From Stenotrophomonas nitritireducens (GTDB lineage Bacteria > Pseudomonadota > Gammaproteobacteria > Xanthomonadales > Xanthomonadaceae): a stretch of DNA of 64,000 nt. This document shows, one piece after another, positions 17,969 through 27,907 of this stretch. The position numbers and the translations under genes are program-made. Within the stretch, counting starts at the first letter, position 1, and each line of letters opens with the position of its first letter. Where the stretch lies: contig NZ_CP016756.1 in assembly GCF_001700965.1 (NCBI RefSeq), forward strand, positions 1,791,001 through 1,855,000, read 5' to 3'. The notes below the pieces were generated by a model that was given only the letters and a program-made list of their open reading frames with translations, did not search any database and was not told where the DNA came from.

Positions 17969-18807
17969 AGCACCACCGCCGGCTGTGCCATGCGCGCCAG
18001 CCGCAGCTGGAACAGCACCTTGGTCACCAGCAGGCGTTCTTCGATGGGTTTCTGCACCAGGTCATTGGCGCCGGACTGCAGCAGCGCCGACTGGTTATGC
18101 GGGTTGCCATCACCGGTCATCACCAGCACCGGCAGACGCCGCTTGCCATAGGCGAAATCGACGCGGATGCGTTCAACCACATCACGGCCGCTCAACTCGC
18201 CCTTGAGGGTGACGTCGGTCAGCACCAGGTCCACCTGCCGCGTGGTGCGGCCCAGCGACTCGGCGGTGAGCAGCGAGAACGCATCCTCGGCGGTGAGCAC
18301 GTGTACCACATGCAGATCGTGGCGTTCGAGCATGCGCTTGGTGGCCTCGGCCACCACGCGGCTGTCCTCGACGTAAAGCACGGTGGCATTGGCCACCGGC
18401 TCGGGCTGCACATAGCCACGGATGAAGGTGGCCAGGGCTTCATGGCCCAGCGCCTTGTCGAAATAATCGGTGACGTATTCGGTGAAGCGGCGCTGTTCCA
18501 GGTGCTGCTGGGCATCACCGGAGACCACGATCACCGGCACATAGGCCTGCCCGGCGGTCTCGCGGACACCACGGGCAAGCGCCAGGCCATCGCCATCGGG
18601 CAGGGCCAGCGAGGTGGTGACCAGGTGCACCGGGCCGGCGGCGAGCGCTTCGCGCGCCTCGGCAATGCTGGCGCAGCCCACTACTTCGACATCGGGCAGT
18701 TCGCGCTTGAGTACGTCGCTGATCAGGCGCCGTACCAGTTTGGATCCATCGACCACCATTACCCGCGGCGCGTCGCTGATCAGGTGCTTGAGCTCGTGCG
18801 TGGACAT
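17965..18807 (-). CDS. Double-receiver response regulator with degenerate first receiver
   Basis: The 280-residue protein is two receiver domains and no DNA-binding or enzymatic output. In receiver 2 (about residues 140-270) the key residues are present: acidic pair VEDS, phospho-acceptor in LVLTDVTL, threonine in VMTGDG and lysine in VQKPI. In receiver 1 (about 14-130) the acidic pair reads VVDGS. The phospho-acceptor position, five before the SLALPDGDG proline-glycine motif, is serine (VTTSLALP). So the first receiver probably cannot be phosphorylated on aspartate, although the conserved lysine (FDKAL) remains. It lies 7 bases after ftsX and overlaps ung, so it belongs to the ftsEX operon. 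The partner kinase is unknown. Confidence 0.82.
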   Translation of the reverse strand: MSTHELKHLISDAPRVMVVDGSKLVRRLISDVLKRELPDVEVVGCASIAEAREALAAGPVHLVTTSLALPDGDGLALARGVRETAGQAYVPVIVVSGDAQQHLEQRRFTEYVTDYFDKALGHEALATFIRGYVQPEPVANATVLYVEDSRVVAEATKRMLERHDLHVVHVLTAEDAFSLLTAESLGRTTRQVDLVLTDVTLKGELSGRDVVERIRVDFAYGKRRLPVLVMTGDGNPHNQSALLQSGANDLVQKPIEERLLVTKVLFQLRLARMAQPAVVL

Positions 18808-18814
18808 GCGGGCC

Positions 18815-19768
18815 TCAGGTTTCAGTCGGGCGAGTCTGCCTGAGGAAGTGGCCCGTCACCAGCCATGCCCCCAACCAACCCAGAATCGTGGTGCCTGCCA
18901 GCACCATGCCCGAATGCAGCAAATCCAGGCCATGCAAGGTGAAAGGACTGCCGTAGCTTTGCGACAGGTTTGCCAACGGTGGCCGCAACGCCAGCCCGCA
19001 CAAGGCGATCAAGCCCAGCGCCAGCGCGCCTGCGGCCAGCCCATACCACGCACCCAGGTAGACGAACGGGCGGCGAATGAAGCCATCGCTGGCACCGAGC
19101 AACTGCAGTACGCCGATCTCCTCGCGCCGCGCCTGGATATCCAGACGCACGGTATTGCCTACCACCAGCGCCGCGCCCAGGCCCAGCAAGGCCGACAACA
19201 CCTGTACCAGCCGCGCGCCGAAATTCAGCCAGCCATCCAGCCGTTGCCGCCACAGCGCATCGTGCTGGACCAGATCGGCCTGCGGCAGCGCTTCCAGCGA
19301 TTTGGCCAGGGCCGCGTCATCGCCATTGGCCGGGGTCACGATCAGCAATGTCGGCAACGGGTTCTCGCCCAGCGCATCGATGGCCTCGCCCAGCCCGGCG
19401 TTCTGGCGCAGCTCTGCCAAACCTTCGTCCGGTGTGCGCAGCAGTACCTCGCCAACATCGGGGCGTGCACGCAGGCTGGTGACCAGTTGCTGAGCCGCCG
19501 GCGCATCGACATCGGTCTTCAGGAACAGATTGATATCGCGCGACTGCTGCACGCTGCCGGCGAAATGCTTGAGGTTGTCCAATGCGATCGACAGCCCCAA
19601 CGGCAATGCCAGTGCCAGCGCCATCACCGCCACCGTCAGCGCGGTTGCCCACGGCTTGCGCACGGCACGGCCAAGGCTGAAAACCACGCTGTGCAGATGA
19701 TGGTTGAACCAGGTGAACAGCCGCGACGGCGCGGCGCTGCCGGTGTTTTCGGGTTTGCTGCTGCTCAT
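18815..19768 (-). CDS. ftsX: Cell-division ABC transporter permease FtsX
   Basis: The 317-residue membrane protein has the FtsX layout: a cytoplasmic N-terminus, TM1 near residues 40-60 (ALTVAVMALALALPLGLSIA), a periplasmic domain of about 110 residues, then three TM segments. Its start ATG overlaps the ftsE stop (ATGA), so the two proteins are made together. FtsEX sits at the divisome and uses ATP hydrolysis to activate septal peptidoglycan hydrolases through the periplasmic loop. Identity rests on this layout and on the coupling to ftsE. Confidence 0.93.
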   Translation of the reverse strand: MSSSKPENTGSAAPSRLFTWFNHHLHSVVFSLGRAVRKPWATALTVAVMALALALPLGLSIALDNLKHFAGSVQQSRDINLFLKTDVDAPAAQQLVTSLRARPDVGEVLLRTPDEGLAELRQNAGLGEAIDALGENPLPTLLIVTPANGDDAALAKSLEALPQADLVQHDALWRQRLDGWLNFGARLVQVLSALLGLGAALVVGNTVRLDIQARREEIGVLQLLGASDGFIRRPFVYLGAWYGLAAGALALGLIALCGLALRPPLANLSQSYGSPFTLHGLDLLHSGMVLAGTTILGWLGAWLVTGHFLRQTRPTET

Positions 19769-20451
19769 TCGGCCAGATCCTGCGGCGAGATGTCATCGAC
19801 CAGGCGGCCGTGGTCAAGAATCAACACGCGCTTGCGCATCTGCTTGAGCAGGGCCAGATCATGGCTGACCACCAGCACGCTGGTGCCGCGTGCCGGCAGT
19901 TCGGCAAACAGGGTCATGATTTCCGCGGCCAGGGTCGGGTCGAGGTTGCCGGTGGGTTCGTCGGCTACCAGCAGGCGGGGCTCGGCAATGATGGCGCGGG
20001 CAATGCCCACGCGCTGCTGCTCACCGGCCGACAGTTCGCTGGGCAGGGCCTTTTCGCGATGGCCCAGGCCCATCCGTTCCAGCACCGAGCGCACCCGCTT
20101 GCCGGTATCGGCGCGGCGGTCACCGCGCAGGATCAGTGGCAGGGCGACGTTCTCGCCGATGCTGCGGTCCACCAGCAGCCGGTGGTCCTGGTAGACCGCG
20201 CCAACCTCGCGCCGATGCAGGGCCACCTTGCTGCCACGCACCTTGAGCAGGTTGCGCTCGGCAAACAGCACCGCGCCACGGCTGGGCCGTTCGCTGAGGT
20301 GGATCAACTTGAGCAGGGTGCTCTTGCCGGCACCGGAATGGCCGGTGACGAACAGCATTTCGCCGGCCGCCACTTCAAAGCTGACATCGACCAGCGCCTG
20401 ATGGCCGCCGGCATATTGTTTGCTGACATTGTCAAAACGCAGAACGCTCAT
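19765..20451 (-). CDS. ftsE: Cell-division ABC transporter ATPase FtsE
   Basis: The 228-residue ATPase has Walker A GHSGAGKST near residue 39, signature LSAGEQQR near 137, Walker B LLVADEPTG and switch histidine VVSHDLALL. VSKQYAGGHQALVDVSFEV at the N-terminus is typical of FtsE. The start is the ATG at 20451 (MSVLRFDNVSK); longer open frames upstream only read through SMAG repeats. It energises FtsX at the division site. Upstream of it lie about 400 bases of REP elements that separate it from rhlB on the same strand. Confidence 0.95.
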   Translation of the reverse strand: MSVLRFDNVSKQYAGGHQALVDVSFEVAAGEMLFVTGHSGAGKSTLLKLIHLSERPSRGAVLFAERNLLKVRGSKVALHRREVGAVYQDHRLLVDRSIGENVALPLILRGDRRADTGKRVRSVLERMGLGHREKALPSELSAGEQQRVGIARAIIAEPRLLVADEPTGNLDPTLAAEIMTLFAELPARGTSVLVVSHDLALLKQMRKRVLILDHGRLVDDISPQDLAE

Positions 20452-20525
20452 CCTGCCGATTATGCAGGACCGCAGGCAGGCTGCGGAGATGTCGGTCACG
20501 CGTAATGCACAGCAATAGGCAACCT

Positions 20526-20924
20526 GTAGCGCCGAGCCATGCTCGGCAGGGGCCTTCCCAGCACTGCCGGTAGTGCCGAGCCATGCTCGGCAAGGGCGCT
20601 GCTCGCCATATGGAGGGGGTTGTAGTGCCGAGCCATGCTCGGCAGGGGCCTTGCCAGCCATGCTGTAGGAGCGGCGTCAGCCGCGAAGCCGGGGCTGCAT
20701 CAGCCAGATGCGAAGGACTTACCCCTCCCCGACCCTCCCCTTGGCCTTCGGCCAAATGGAGGGTGTAGTGCCGAGCCATGCTCGGCTGGGGCGTTACCGG
20801 GAAAGCCCTTGCCGAGCATGGTTCGGCACTACCTTGGCAATGCTGGGAAAGCCTCTGCCGAGCATGGCTCGGCACTACCCTGGCATTGCTGGGAAAGCCT
20901 CTGCCGAGCATGGCTCGGCACTAC
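20526..20924. repeat. Dense SMAG cluster between rhlB and ftsE
   Basis: Seven SMAG units: four in plus orientation (GTAG at about 20526, 20570, 20622 and 20764) and three inverted (CTAC ending at about 20832, 20878 and 20924). A unit of a second family (TGTAGGAGCGGCGTCAGCC) lies at 20663. The hairpin CCTTGGCCTTCGGCCAA with CT-rich flanks lies near 20738. No gene is seen; the apparent AEHGSAL and CRAWLGTT peptides are translations of the repeat. Confidence 0.92.
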
Positions 20925-20951
20925 GGCTTCCTGCTCGGCCTCCGCGGCCGA

Positions 20952-22622
20952 TCAGCTGCCTGACAACATCCGGCGGATCTTGCGGCCCAGGCGGGTCAGG
21001 AACGAATCACTGTCGTTGCCGCCGCGCATCGGCTTGGCCTGTACCTGCACCGGGCCGTTGTTGTGCGGAGTGGCCACTGCCGGTGCTGCACCCTCGGCAC
21101 CCTCGAGCGGGCGGCCGTGACGACGACGGCGACGCTTGCGCGGTGCGCGCTCGCCTTCCACTGCCGGGCTGTTGGCTGCATCCGGTGCGGATTCGGCGGC
21201 CGGACGCGGCGGCTTGGGCGTGGCTTCGGCGTTGGCCGGGGCGCCTTCGACGCGTGGCTTGCGCGGCGGACGCGGCTTGCCGTCGGCACTGCGCTCACCA
21301 CGCCGTTCACCGGGCTTGCCGCCACTGCGACCACCACCACGACGGGCTTCATCGGCAGCCTTCTGCTCGCGCGCTTCGCGGAAGATGCTGCCCACGCTTT
21401 CTTCCTCTTCACCGGCTTCCAGCGGTGCGCGCTCCGGGCGCGGCAGAGCAGTCAGCAGTTCAGCGGTGACCGCTTCGACCGGAATCTTCTGCTCGATGTA
21501 GGCCTCGATGTCCGGCAGGCTCATCGCATAGCGTTCGCAGGCGAAGCTGATCGCATCGCCTTCCTCGCCCAGTCGCGCGGTACGACCGATGCGGTGCACA
21601 TAGTCTTCGGCATCGAACGGCAGATCGTAGTTGTAGACGTACTTGATGCCGTCGATGTGCAGGCCGCGCGCGGCCACATCGGTGGCAACCAGTACTTCCA
21701 GCTGGCCCTTCTGGAAGCGGTTGAGCAGGCTCTCGCGCTTCTTCTGCGGCACGTCGCCGGACAGCACGCCGACGCGGTAGCCGGCACGTTCCAGCGCGCG
21801 CGCAACGCGTTCGACAAACACCTTGGTGTTGACGAACACCATGGTGCGGGCGCCTTCGCTGCGCGACAGCAGGCCGATCAGCAGCGGCAGCTTTTCTTCG
21901 TCAGCCGGGAAATAGATGCGCTGGCGGACACGGTCGGCGGTGATGCTTTCGGTTTCCACCACCAGCTTCTGCGGCTCGTTCATGTGCTCGTAGGCCAGCT
22001 CCAGCACGCGGTGGCTGAGGGTGGCGCTGAACAGCAGGGTCTGGCGCGTGGTGCGCTCGGGCATGCGCCGCAGCAGGAAGCGGATGTCCTTGATGAAGCC
22101 CAGGTCGAACATGCGGTCGGCTTCGTCGAGCACACAGATCTCGCAGGCGTGCAGCGAAACCACCTTGTGCTGCTTGACGTAGTCGATCAGGCGGCCAGGG
22201 GTGGCGATGATCACGTCCACGCCCTGCTGCAGCAGCTCGCGCTGCTTGTCGTAGTCCACGCCACCGTAGACCAGCGCGAAGCGCAGGCCGGTGTCGGAAG
22301 CGAACTTCATCGCGTCCTTGTGGATCTGGATGGCCAGCTCGCGGGTCGGCGCCAGGATCAGCGCGCGCGGATCTTCCGGTTTGCGGTCAGCCAGCGCGGG
22401 GCGGGTGAGCAGGCGGTTGGCGACGGCGACCAGGAAGGCCAGCGTCTTGCCGGTGCCGGTCTGCGCCTGCCCGGCGACGTCGCCGCCTGGCAGCGCCACC
22501 GGCAGGGTCAATGCCTGAATGGGGGTGCAGCGGGTGAAACCCGCGCTTTCTAGGCCTGCAAGCAGTGAAGGCTGCAGGTCGAAGGAGGAAAACGTTACGT
22601 CGGTTAGCGGTTTGTCGCTCAT
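20952..22622 (-). CDS. rhlB: DEAD-box ATP-dependent RNA helicase RhlB
   Basis: The 556-residue protein has all helicase motifs in order: Q-motif [13 protein letters not shown] near residue 30, AQTGTGKT near 54, [33 protein letters not shown], and the C-terminal [14 protein letters not shown] and [10 protein letters not shown]. Roughly 150 residues after the core are Arg/Pro/Gly/Ala-rich and disordered, ending in a basic amphipathic stretch. E. coli RhlB is about 420 residues and lacks most of this tail. RhlB works with RNase E in RNA decay. Its gene is divergent from trxA-rho, as in E. coli, which supports the name. Confidence 0.92.
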   Translation of the reverse strand: MSDKPLTDVTFSSFDLQPSLLAGLESAGFTRCTPIQALTLPVALPGGDVAGQAQTGTGKTLAFLVAVANRLLTRPALADRKPEDPRALILAPTRELAIQIHKDAMKFASDTGLRFALVYGGVDYDKQRELLQQGVDVIIATPGRLIDYVKQHKVVSLHACEICVLDEADRMFDLGFIKDIRFLLRRMPERTTRQTLLFSATLSHRVLELAYEHMNEPQKLVVETESITADRVRQRIYFPADEEKLPLLIGLLSRSEGARTMVFVNTKVFVERVARALERAGYRVGVLSGDVPQKKRESLLNRFQKGQLEVLVATDVAARGLHIDGIKYVYNYDLPFDAEDYVHRIGRTARLGEEGDAISFACERYAMSLPDIEAYIEQKIPVEAVTAELLTALPRPERAPLEAGEEEESVGSIFREAREQKAADEARRGGGRSGGKPGERRGERSADGKPRPPRKPRVEGAPANAEATPKPPRPAAESAPDAANSPAVEGERAPRKRRRRRHGRPLEGAEGAAPAVATPHNNGPVQVQAKPMRGGNDSDSFLTRLGRKIRRMLSGS

Positions 22623-22818
22623 TGATTTCGTCTTTGTAGTGCCAGCCGGTCAGTGTGGCCGGGCAGCTTGCATCGATTCGGGCACCGTCGCACACTGCGG
22701 CCCCTGCGCCGGGTCGCGCGACACCTGGGCCCTGCCCACTGTCCGCGCAATGCCCCAGTTTACCGCAATGCGACCGCCAACCCGGCATGGGCAGTCGCAT
22801 TGCACCAGGAGACTCCAA
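22623..22818. promoter_or_regulatory. Divergent rhlB / trxA control region
   Basis: These 196 bases separate the rhlB start (minus) from the trxA start (plus) and must hold both promoters. I could not assign hexamers with confidence. AGGAG at 22807 is the trxA ribosome-binding site. Confidence 0.5.
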
Positions 22819-23148
22819 GTGAGCGATAAGGTTTTACACGTCGGCGATGCCGACTTCGACAGCGCCGTCCTGCAATCGAGCGAACCGGTCCTGGTGGATT
22901 TCTGGGCTGAATGGTGCGGCCCGTGCAAGATGATTTCCCCGGTTCTGGACGAATTGGCCGACGCCTATGACGGCAAGCTGAAGATCGCCAAGGTCAATGT
23001 GGACGAGAACCGCGCCACCGCGATCAAGTACCACGTGCGCTCGATCCCGATGCTGCTGTTGTTCAAGGATGGCCAGATCCAGGCCACCCAGATCGGCGCG
23101 GTTGGCAAGGGCCAGCTGAGCCAGATGATCGACAAGGCGCTGGTCTGA
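22819..23148 (+). CDS. trxA: Thioredoxin 1
   Basis: The 109-residue protein has the thioredoxin active site FWAEWCGPCKM near residue 30 and the cis-proline loop RSIPMLLLF near 74. It reduces protein disulfides in the cytoplasm and serves ribonucleotide reductase and peroxiredoxins. It starts at a GTG 8 bases after AGGAG; upstream in-frame codons read into the divergent control region and are unlikely. It lies upstream of rho in the conserved trxA-rho order. GGCGGCTCCGTGCCGCC just after the stop is a weak hairpin that may reduce read-through. Confidence 0.95.
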   Translation: MSDKVLHVGDADFDSAVLQSSEPVLVDFWAEWCGPCKMISPVLDELADAYDGKLKIAKVNVDENRATAIKYHVRSIPMLLLFKDGQIQATQIGAVGKGQLSQMIDKALV

Positions 23149-23373
23149 TCCAGCCAGGTCCGGCGGCTCCGTGCCGCCGGCCACCGGGCCTGCCATACCG
23201 CGGCCCAACAGGGTTCTGCAGGCTCTTGCACCGCCGCGCTTGGCGGTGTTAGTGTCGCTACATCCGGCAGCATTCGCGTGCCGCACCCTCTGGACGGGTT
23301 CTCGTCCGGACCATCCCAACCAATTCGCAGCCCCGCAGGGCGCTCGCACGTCTAAGCGAGAGGAATCAAGCAC
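23149..23373 (+). promoter_or_regulatory. rho leader region
   Basis: The 225 bases between trxA and rho contain two stem-loops, GGCGGCTCCGTGCCGCC (near 23161) and CACCGCCGCGCTTGGCGGTG (near 23227). GAGAGGA then precedes the TTG start. In E. coli the rho leader mediates autogenous termination. A similar role is plausible here but not demonstrated by sequence. Confidence 0.4.
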
Positions 23374-25143
23374 TTGTCCGAGAACACTCCTTCCGAAACC
23401 GGGAGCACCGACGCTCCTGTCGAGAAGCGCGTGCGCAAGCCGCGTGTTGCCAAAGCAGTTGAAAACGCCGATAGCGGTGCCTCTGCTCCCGCCCAGCCGG
23501 CCCTGCCGTTGCCAGCCGCCCCGGCCGCTCCGGCACCGGTAGCCGCCGCACCCGCACCTACCCCCACTGCTCCGCCGCCCGCGCCCGCCGCGGCAGCGTC
23601 CAGCAATGATGGCCAGGCCCAGGCACCCGCAAGCTCAGGCGACAACGCCCCGCAAGGTGGCGGCCAGGACGGCGGTGACGGCAACCAGCAGCGCTACGGC
23701 CAGCAGAATCAGCAGAATCAGCAGGGCCAAGGCCAGGGTCAGGGCAACCGCCGCGACCGTTTCCGCAACCGTCGCGACCGTGACCGCAACCGTCCGCGTG
23801 ACGACAACGGCATGAGCAACGACGGCGGCAACGAGCCGTTCGTACCGCGTTCGATGCCGGGCGTGCCGGAAGGCTTCCCGGTCTACTCGCTGAGCGACCT
23901 GAAGCGGATGCCGGCACAGAAGCTGCTGGAAATCGCCGAGCAGCTGCAGATCTCCGAAGGCGTGGCCCGTGCCCGCAAGCAGGATGTGATCTTCGCCCTG
24001 CTCAAGGTGCTGACCCGCCACGGTGACGGCGTCGCCGCCGACGGCGTACTGGAAATCCTGCCGGACGGCTTCGGTTTCCTGCGCGCAGCCGAGGCCAGCT
24101 ACCTGGCCGGCCCGGACGACACCTACATCTCGCCCAGCCAGATCCGCCGCTTCAACCTGCGTACCGGCGACCACCTGTCCGGCCGCATCCGCTTCCCGAA
24201 GGATGGCGAGCGTTACTTCGCGCTGTCGATCGTGGACACCATCAACGGTGAGCCGATCGAAGCCTCGAAGAACAAGGTGCTGTTCGAAAACCTGACCCCG
24301 CTGTTCCCGCGCAAGCGCTTCACGCTTGAGCGCGGCAATGGCTCCTCGGAAGACATCACCGGTCGTATCCTCGACCTGATGGCACCGCAGGGCAAGGGCC
24401 AGCGCGCATTGATCGTCTCGCCGCCGAAGGCCGGTAAGACGATGATGATGCAGCAGATCGCCACGGCCATCACCACCAATCATCCGGAAGTGCACATGAT
24501 CGTGCTGCTGGTGGATGAGCGCCCGGAAGAAGTGACCGAAATGCAGCGCACGGTGCGCGGCGAAGTGGTCTCCTCTACCTTCGACGAGCCGGCCGCGCGC
24601 CACGTGCAGGTTGCCGAAATGGTGATCGAGCGTGCCAAGCGCCTGGTCGAGCACAAGAAGGACGTGGTGATCCTGCTGGACTCGATCACCCGCCTGGCCC
24701 GCGCCTACAACAACGTCGTACCGAGCTCCGGCAAGGTCCTGACTGGTGGTGTGGACGCCAACGCCCTGCACCGTCCGAAGCGTTTCTTCGGTGCGGCGCG
24801 TAATGTTGAAGAAGGCGGCTCGCTGACCATCATCGCCACCGCGCTGGTTGAAACCGGCTCGAAGATGGACGAAGTGATCTACGAAGAATTCAAGGGCACC
24901 GGCAACAGCGAAGTGCATTTGAACCGTCGCATCACCGAGAAGCGCGTCTACCCGGCCATCGACATCAACCGTTCGGGCACCCGCCGCGAAGACCTGCTGA
25001 TCGAGCCGGAGCTGCTGCAGAAGATCTGGATCCTGCGCAAGCTGCTGCACCCGATGGACGAAATCGCCGCGATGGAATTCCTGTTGGACAAGATGAAGAA
25101 CACCAAGTCCAACGACGAGTTCTTCGGTTCGATGAAGCGCTGA
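23374..25143 (+). CDS. rho: Transcription termination factor Rho with long disordered N-terminus
   Basis: The 589-residue protein is Rho from about residue 170 on: N-terminal helix bundle [19 protein letters not shown], cold-shock-like RNA-binding fold, Walker A PPKAGKT near residue 350, Walker [18 protein letters not shown], and the Q/R-loop region. The extra about 170 residues at the front are first Ala/Pro-rich, then a Q/N/G-rich run ([17 protein letters not shown]), then an Arg/Asp-rich run. E. coli Rho is 419 residues. The start codon is TTG at 23374, supported by GAGAGGA upstream; no ATG fits. Rho hexamers terminate untranslated transcripts. The insertion is discussed as a finding. Confidence 0.97.
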   Translation: MSENTPSETGSTDAPVEKRVRKPRVAKAVENADSGASAPAQPALPLPAAPAAPAPVAAAPAPTPTAPPPAPAAAASSNDGQAQAPASSGDNAPQGGGQDGGDGNQQRYGQQNQQNQQGQGQGQGNRRDRFRNRRDRDRNRPRDDNGMSNDGGNEPFVPRSMPGVPEGFPVYSLSDLKRMPAQKLLEIAEQLQISEGVARARKQDVIFALLKVLTRHGDGVAADGVLEILPDGFGFLRAAEASYLAGPDDTYISPSQIRRFNLRTGDHLSGRIRFPKDGERYFALSIVDTINGEPIEASKNKVLFENLTPLFPRKRFTLERGNGSSEDITGRILDLMAPQGKGQRALIVSPPKAGKTMMMQQIATAITTNHPEVHMIVLLVDERPEEVTEMQRTVRGEVVSSTFDEPAARHVQVAEMVIERAKRLVEHKKDVVILLDSITRLARAYNNVVPSSGKVLTGGVDANALHRPKRFFGAARNVEEGGSLTIIATALVETGSKMDEVIYEEFKGTGNSEVHLNRRITEKRVYPAIDINRSGTRREDLLIEPELLQKIWILRKLLHPMDEIAAMEFLLDKMKNTKSNDEFFGSMKR

Positions 25144-25166
25144 TTCCGGTTGGAGTTGGCTGCAGA

Positions 25167-25194
25167 CAAAAACCCCGCGCAAGCGGGGTTTTTG
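25167..25194 (+). terminator. Rho-independent terminator after rho
   Basis: CAAAAACCCCGC pairs with GCGGGGTTTTTG around GCAA, 24 bases after the rho stop codon. The symmetric A and T tracts let it work in both directions. Confidence 0.93.
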
Positions 25195-25246
25195 TTTGGT
25201 GTTGATCGGGCAAGTGATGCTCCCTTCTCCGCTCCACAACGCCCCC

Positions 25247-25752
25247 ATCTGTGGAGCCGAGCCATGCTCGGCTGGGGCATGACCGACTCGGCTGCAGCTC
25301 TACGGGCAACGCCCTGCCGAGCATGGCTCGGCACTACATTTGGCTTTACCGGTGACGCCTCTGCCGAGCACGGCTCGGCACTACGCCCCCTCCCCTTGGC
25401 CGAAGGCCAAGGGGAGGGTTGGGGAGGGGTTGGCTCTTCGCCGCCTGCTGCAGCACCAGCTTCGCGGCTGACGCCGCTCCCACGGCACCGCCCCACCTGT
25501 GGAGCCGAGCCATGCTCGGCTGGGGATTTACCGGTGCCGCTCCTGCCGAGCATGGCTCGGCACTTCGCCCCTCCCTTTCTTTGGCCGAAGGCCAAGGGGA
25601 GGGTTGGGGAGGGGTTGGCTCTTCGCCGCCTGCTGCAGGTACCAGCTTCGCGGCTTACGCCGCTCCTACAGCGCCCACCCACCTGTAGAGCCGAGCCGTG
25701 CTCGGCTGGGGCTTTACCGGTGCCGCTCCCGCCGAGCATGGCGCGGCACTAC
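25247..25752. repeat. Threefold block of mixed REP elements
   Basis: A composite unit (SMAG-like arm, inverted SMAG arm, CCTTGGCCGAAGGCCAAGG hairpin with GGGTTGGGGAGGGG, then a TTCGCGGCTGACGCCGCTCC arm) starts at about 25251. It recurs from 25499 and again, truncated after the SMAG pair, from 25684. Copies are similar but not identical. This fills the space between rho and aceK; no gene is seen. Confidence 0.88.
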
Positions 25753-25763
25753 ATTTGGCATTC

Positions 25764-27494
25764 TCACGCCAGCCGCAGCGAGCGTGGGTAGGGCGGTGTA
25801 TCCGGGTACAGCCCCTGACGGAAACCGGCCTGCAGCCCTTGCCACCATGCCGGGTCGAACAGCTCGGCGAATTTTTCCTGGACCACGTCCAGTGACGAGC
25901 GCGGCAGGCCCATGAACAAACCGAAGCGTTCGGGAAAGACATCGTTGGGTGCAACGTGGAACCACGGTTCGGCTGCCATCGCCTCTTCGGCGCTGCGCGG
26001 CTGCGGCCAGTGGCGGAAATTGCACTCGGTGACCAGGCACAGTTCGTCGTAGTCGTAGAACACCGCGCGACCATGCCGCGACACACCGAAATTCTTCAGC
26101 AGCATGTCGCCGGGGAAGATGTTGTTGCAAGCCATGTCGCGGATGGCCTGAGCGTAATCGAGCGCGGCCGCGCGTGCGGCCTCGGCGCCCTGCTCGCGCA
26201 GATAGAGATTCAACGGCCGGAACCGCCGCTGCACGTAGCACAGCGCAATCTCCACTTCGTCACCATCAATGCGCACGCTCTGGCTGCACTGGCTGATCAG
26301 TTCCTGCAGCAGGGCGGGCGCGAAGCGCTGCTGCGGGAAGCGCAGATAGCGGTACGGTTGCGCGTCCAGCAGGCGGCCAATGCGATCAAGGTTGAACACC
26401 AGCGCGTACTTGTCCTCCACATCCTGCCGGCTCATGGTCTTGGGCCAGGCAAAGCGGTCGCGTATCAACTTGAACACCAGCGGGTAGCTGGGCAGGGTGA
26501 ATACCGTCATCACCATGCCCGCAGTGCCATCGGCATGCACCAGCTGCTCGTTGTCGTGCTGCTGGAAGTGGCTGAAGAAGGTGCGGTAGCGTTCGGTCTT
26601 GCCCTGTTTGGCGCGGCCCAGCACGGTGTAGATCTCATCCACCGGCTTGCCCGGCAGGATGCTGCGCAGGAACACCACCGCATCGGCCACGGTCGGCAGA
26701 TCGGCCTGGAAGTAACTGCGCGACACGCCGAACAGATGCGCGACATCGCGGCGGCGGCTGAGCACGGCTTCCACGCGGATGCCTTCACCATCATTGACCA
26801 GGGCGATCACGCAGGGCGAGAAGCGATGCTCCCCGAATACGCGTCCGACCAGGTAAGCGCGCCGCTCACGGTAAAAAACGGTCTGCAGCAGTTCGATCGC
26901 GCGTACCGGGTACGGGCCCCAGTGCGCAAGATCATCCTGCAGGCGCACCGCGATGGCCGCTGCGCAGCGCAGTTGATGCTGGTACGGCAGCTCGAACGCA
27001 TAGTCCGCCAGCAGCCGCGAGAACGCCTCGACCGGACGTGCTTCGGACACGGCGTAGACATGCCTTGCGACCGGATGGGTGATGGCATCGGAGGGTTCGA
27101 TGTCCAGCGCCATGAACTCGATGCCATCGTCCACGCCGTGGGTGGCAAACAGGCGCCGGGTCAGCGTGTTGTAGAAGGTCTTGTACAGCTCGCCATCGAT
27201 GCGGCCGTCGATCAACGCGGCGAAGTGCTGCTTGACCTGCTGCCAGAGCGGCCTTGCATCGGCACTGCCGGGCAGCAGTTGATCGAGCTGGGTACGACAC
27301 TGGGCCACGCAGCGGTCGTACAGCTCGATGCGCTCCACCGCATCGGTCCTGGCCGCGGCCCAGTCGCGGCGCTGGAAGCGCTCACGTGCGCGCCGGCTGA
27401 CCAGCGCGAAGTCGCGGTGGTAGTTCTCAAAGCCCTGCGCGATACAGCTGGCGATGCGGACGGCCAACGTGCTGTCGTTGCTGGCGGCGTTCAT
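25764..27494 (-). CDS. aceK: Isocitrate dehydrogenase kinase/phosphatase
   Basis: The 576-residue protein matches AceK in length (578 in E. coli) and sequence. The regulatory N-terminal domain carries [21 protein letters not shown]. The kinase/phosphatase domain has [20 protein letters not shown] near residue 330, which includes the ATP-site lysine, and [15 protein letters not shown] with VFYDYDEL near 457-485, holding the metal and catalytic aspartates. AceK switches the TCA/glyoxylate branch by reversible phosphorylation of dimeric IDH. Here it lies upstream of a monomeric-type icd, which is not the known substrate class. It is separated from the GTPase module by 413 bases with repeats, so it probably has its own promoter. 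Confidence 0.96.
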   Translation of the reverse strand: MNAASNDSTLAVRIASCIAQGFENYHRDFALVSRRARERFQRRDWAAARTDAVERIELYDRCVAQCRTQLDQLLPGSADARPLWQQVKQHFAALIDGRIDGELYKTFYNTLTRRLFATHGVDDGIEFMALDIEPSDAITHPVARHVYAVSEARPVEAFSRLLADYAFELPYQHQLRCAAAIAVRLQDDLAHWGPYPVRAIELLQTVFYRERRAYLVGRVFGEHRFSPCVIALVNDGEGIRVEAVLSRRRDVAHLFGVSRSYFQADLPTVADAVVFLRSILPGKPVDEIYTVLGRAKQGKTERYRTFFSHFQQHDNEQLVHADGTAGMVMTVFTLPSYPLVFKLIRDRFAWPKTMSRQDVEDKYALVFNLDRIGRLLDAQPYRYLRFPQQRFAPALLQELISQCSQSVRIDGDEVEIALCYVQRRFRPLNLYLREQGAEAARAAALDYAQAIRDMACNNIFPGDMLLKNFGVSRHGRAVFYDYDELCLVTECNFRHWPQPRSAEEAMAAEPWFHVAPNDVFPERFGLFMGLPRSSLDVVQEKFAELFDPAWWQGLQAGFRQGLYPDTPPYPRSLRLA

Positions 27495-27907
27495 TGCGGC
27501 AACACCTGCAGCGGTCGGGGTGTTGGCTCAATGCGGATACAGGGCAAGCGCATGCGAAAGGACACCGGGGATGTGCATCGACCATACGCCACTGAGGACT
27601 GTTCGGCACGGTGGGCTTTTGGTTCCGCGTAAAAGGCACCCCTCCCCAACCCTCCCCTGCGCTGCGCGCAAGGGAGGGGGTAGACGCGGCTGCGCTGCGA
27701 TCCGAACGACCGCAGCAAACAGCTCCTTCCTTTGCGCGCAGCGCAGGGGGTGAAGACGTTCTGCTTGCGCGGCACTGCCGCGCAACCTGATGAACGACCG
27801 AAGCGCGAGCCTTCGGGCCGGACGGGTTGGGGAGGGATGCTTCTGCTTACGCTTTTACCTTCGCAGCTGCAGCCGCAGCAACTCCACCCACAGCCTATGC
27901 CCTTCCC
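27495..27907. repeat. Intergenic repeat DNA between aceK and roadblock gene
   Basis: It holds CCTCCCCAACCCTCCCCTGCG with GCTGCGCGCAAGGGAGG (near 27640-27680), a related inverted copy near 27725-27750 and the segment GAACGACCGAAGCGCGAG followed by CCTTCGGGCCGGACGG near 27790. Related segments occur at 2060-2170, 45580-45620 and 45880-45990. No gene is supported. Confidence 0.6.

Noticed and set aside
20432..20911. Apparent ORFs containing AEHGSAL and CRAWLGTT repeats (also at 2104, 25150 and 24948)
   Set aside because: These peptides are translations of SMAG elements and appear in whatever frame crosses them.
20526..20924. Possible insertion sequence or integron remnants in the repeat cluster
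   Set aside because: No transposase or integrase fragment; every unit is a short hairpin of REP type.
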